Below are positions 62,051 through 62,897 of a stretch of 62,897 bases of DNA, one piece after another (within the stretch, counting starts at the first letter, position 1; each line of letters opens with the position of its first letter). The stretch covers positions 1-62,897 of the forward strand of contig JAJDAG010000153.1 in assembly GCA_029262005.1 (NCBI GenBank). The letters are read 5' to 3'. Below the pieces are notes generated by a model. It was given only the letters and a program-made list of their open reading frames with translations. It searched no databases and was not told where the DNA came from. The position numbers were made by a program, and so were the translations under genes. The stretch comes from Candidatus Zhuqueibacterota bacterium (GTDB lineage: Bacteria > Zhuqueibacterota > Zhuqueibacteria > Oceanimicrobiales > Oceanimicrobiaceae).

Positions 62051-62304
62051 TGTCATTTCGAGCCCGGCGCTTGTACGTAGTGCACGCTTCAGCGTGCCGC
62101 TGCTCAGGTGTTAGAACAGGCCCGGCAGCTAACTCCTACCGCGCCCTCTCCGGCTGCGGTGATTTGTTCTATAAATGAAAAAGCATGCTAAAGCATGCAC
62201 TACATACTTTCGCTGAGAAACGCGCTGTTCGGAATGACAGTTATAAAAAAACAGCAGTCTATATCAACTAAATCATAGTATCGGTTTCAAAGTACACTTC
62301 CTTC
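62051..62304. repeat. hairpin dispersed repeat family D with tail, copy 3 (interrupted)
   Basis: The left end TGTCATTTCGAGCCCGGCG and the right end GCTGAGAAACGCGCTGTTCG plus GAATGACAG match family D, but the middle is replaced by GTACGTAGTGCACGCTTCAG...GCATGCACTACATAC, itself an inverted repeat, so a second element appears to be nested in the first. The tail ATCATAGTATCGGTTTCAAA at 62272-62304 matches 55027-55046. Confidence 0.55.
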
Positions 62305-62338
62305 TTACTGCCCGGAGTGTCGCTGCCGCGTCGGATGT

Positions 62339-62427
62339 CGAAAGGGTGTGGGGAAATAAGCGGCAAGGATAACATAAGACACTTGCGTAATAAAGTCAAA
62401 TGTATTTTTGTGGGCCGCTATTCCGGC
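62339..62427. repeat. diverged dispersed repeat E, copy 2
   Basis: Collinear with 58126-58211 over about 86 bases (see that entry). The rest of 62305-62581 shows no gene. Confidence 0.4.
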
Positions 62428-62581
62428 CGGGTTTCAGGTTTCGAATCGGAGCAATTCGATTTGCCTGAATGAGTTTTGAATGCTGCTCGCCTACCAGACA
62501 TCCCCCTTGCACGAAACCATATAACGAATTACCACCCTCTCACGAGTCACGCACAGTATTACTTATCAGCACTGAAGCATT

Positions 62582-62597
62582 CCCCTCCTCGGAGGGG
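62582..62597. repeat. GC-rich palindrome next to the DUF559 stop codon
   Basis: CCCCTCCTCGGAGGGG is a stem with two-base loop, directly followed by TTAGGGGTGGGTA, which encodes the last residues and stop of the DUF559 gene on the minus strand. Such CCTCC/GGAGG hairpins are common dispersed repeats. Confidence 0.6.
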
Positions 62598-62897
62598 TTA
62601 GGGGTGGGTACTTTGGGTACCATAGGCCCCTGAAGCCATTACCCAACTCTCAATCGCCTGCAAAACACCCCTGATATTTTGCTTTACATCCGAATCCGTA
62701 AAGCGCAAAAACCGTACGCCAGGACTTTCCAGCCTGCATTGACGCCGTGCATCCCTCTCAGCAGCGCCTTCGCGGTCGTGACTGTTGCCGTCGATCTCAA
62801 TAGCCAACAGCAAATCTTTGCAATAGAAATCAACAATGTATTCATCAATGGGGCGCTGACGGTCAAAGTCATACCCGAGCATCTGTTTGCTTTTTAG
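62598..62897 (-). CDS. DUF559 (Vsr-like) endonuclease-type protein, N-terminus cut by window end
   Basis: The frame stays open to the window edge, with LKSKQ in front of MLGYDFDRQRPIDEYIVDFY, so the true start lies outside and the ATG at 62882 is internal. DUF559 motifs: YIVDFYCKDLLLAIEIDGNS with the catalytic-type D and E, HDREGAAERDARRQCRLE, and VRFLRFTDSDVKQNIRGVLQ. The fold is that of Vsr/restriction-like nucleases. The last residues (YGTQSTHP) are coded by repeat-like bases. Confidence 0.78.
   Translation of the reverse strand, partial: LKSKQMLGYDFDRQRPIDEYIVDFYCKDLLLAIEIDGNSHDREGAAERDARRQCRLESPGVRFLRFTDSDVKQNIRGVLQAIESWVMASGAYGTQSTHP

Noticed and set aside
61612-62178. Plus-strand frame rich in Arg and Trp, 188 codons
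   Set aside because: It is the mirror of the GCC-type repeat in the Roc-COR gene and reads as CRRR/LWRQLWRR noise. No ribosome site and no homology-like features.

Overview
The window looks like a chromosomal contig piece from a Gram-negative bacterium of the FCB superphylum, closest in flavour to KSB1/Calditrichota-type lineages. The evidence is two secreted proteins ending in the NYPNPFNP-type sorting/FlgD-like C-terminal domain, a DUF4292 lipoprotein, a Bacteroidetes-type long HU protein, a carboxypeptidase-regulatory/TonB-dependent receptor, and a split LKR/saccharopine dehydrogenase pair. The lineage is inferred from gene content; no rRNA or other phylogenetic marker is present.

Left edge (1-5.6 kb) is a decayed accessory zone. 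It holds the 3' end of an IS3-family element, two putative integron-type gene cassettes on the minus strand with attC-like inverted repeats, a gene split by a 105-bp MITE-like element, a degenerate 21-bp repeat array, an unknown helical protein, and a YgiT/MqsA-like antitoxin beside a broken DUF4258-type toxin that stops at a dispersed repeat.

From 5.6 to 29.8 kb lies a large plus-strand surface-glycan region. It starts with a TPR protein and a DUF4292 lipoprotein. Next come a GT2, three genes for GDP-D-glycero-alpha-D-manno-heptose (hddA, hddC, gmhB), a GT4, a phosphatase/sulfatase-fold enzyme without the formylglycine motif, a methyltransferase and a sorted beta-propeller-like protein. A second block has a Gfo/Idh-acetyltransferase fusion, a GT4 and a WecB-type epimerase. 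After a pseudogene junction a visibly AT-richer block follows: methyltransferase, GT4, HprK-like kinase, Wzx flippase. YfhO, a small coupled ORF and a histidine kinase close the region.

From 31 to 54.6 kb are mostly complete metabolic and envelope genes: lysine catabolism through saccharopine, a TonB-dependent receptor, an RND exporter/binding-protein/TatT-lipoprotein/fatty-acid-hydroxylase/thioesterase group, cmoA-cmoB for tRNA wobble-uridine modification, a Cache lipoprotein with a large hybrid kinase, an ArsR regulator with a methyltransferase and matching operators, a penicillin-acylase-family enzyme and a Cys/Lys-rich secreted protein.

The right end (54.6-62.9 kb) is again accessory and rich in hairpin-forming dispersed repeats. 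It contains a GNAT enzyme, a frameshifted membrane-protein remnant, a sorted zinc metallopeptidase, an HU protein, a Roc-COR GTPase with an expanding Ala/Arg-rich segment, and a DUF559 nuclease-like gene running off the edge. The Roc-COR protein, the cassette-like left end and the ArsR operator pair are the most interesting leads. The repeat families recur at both ends of the window and sit next to broken genes.
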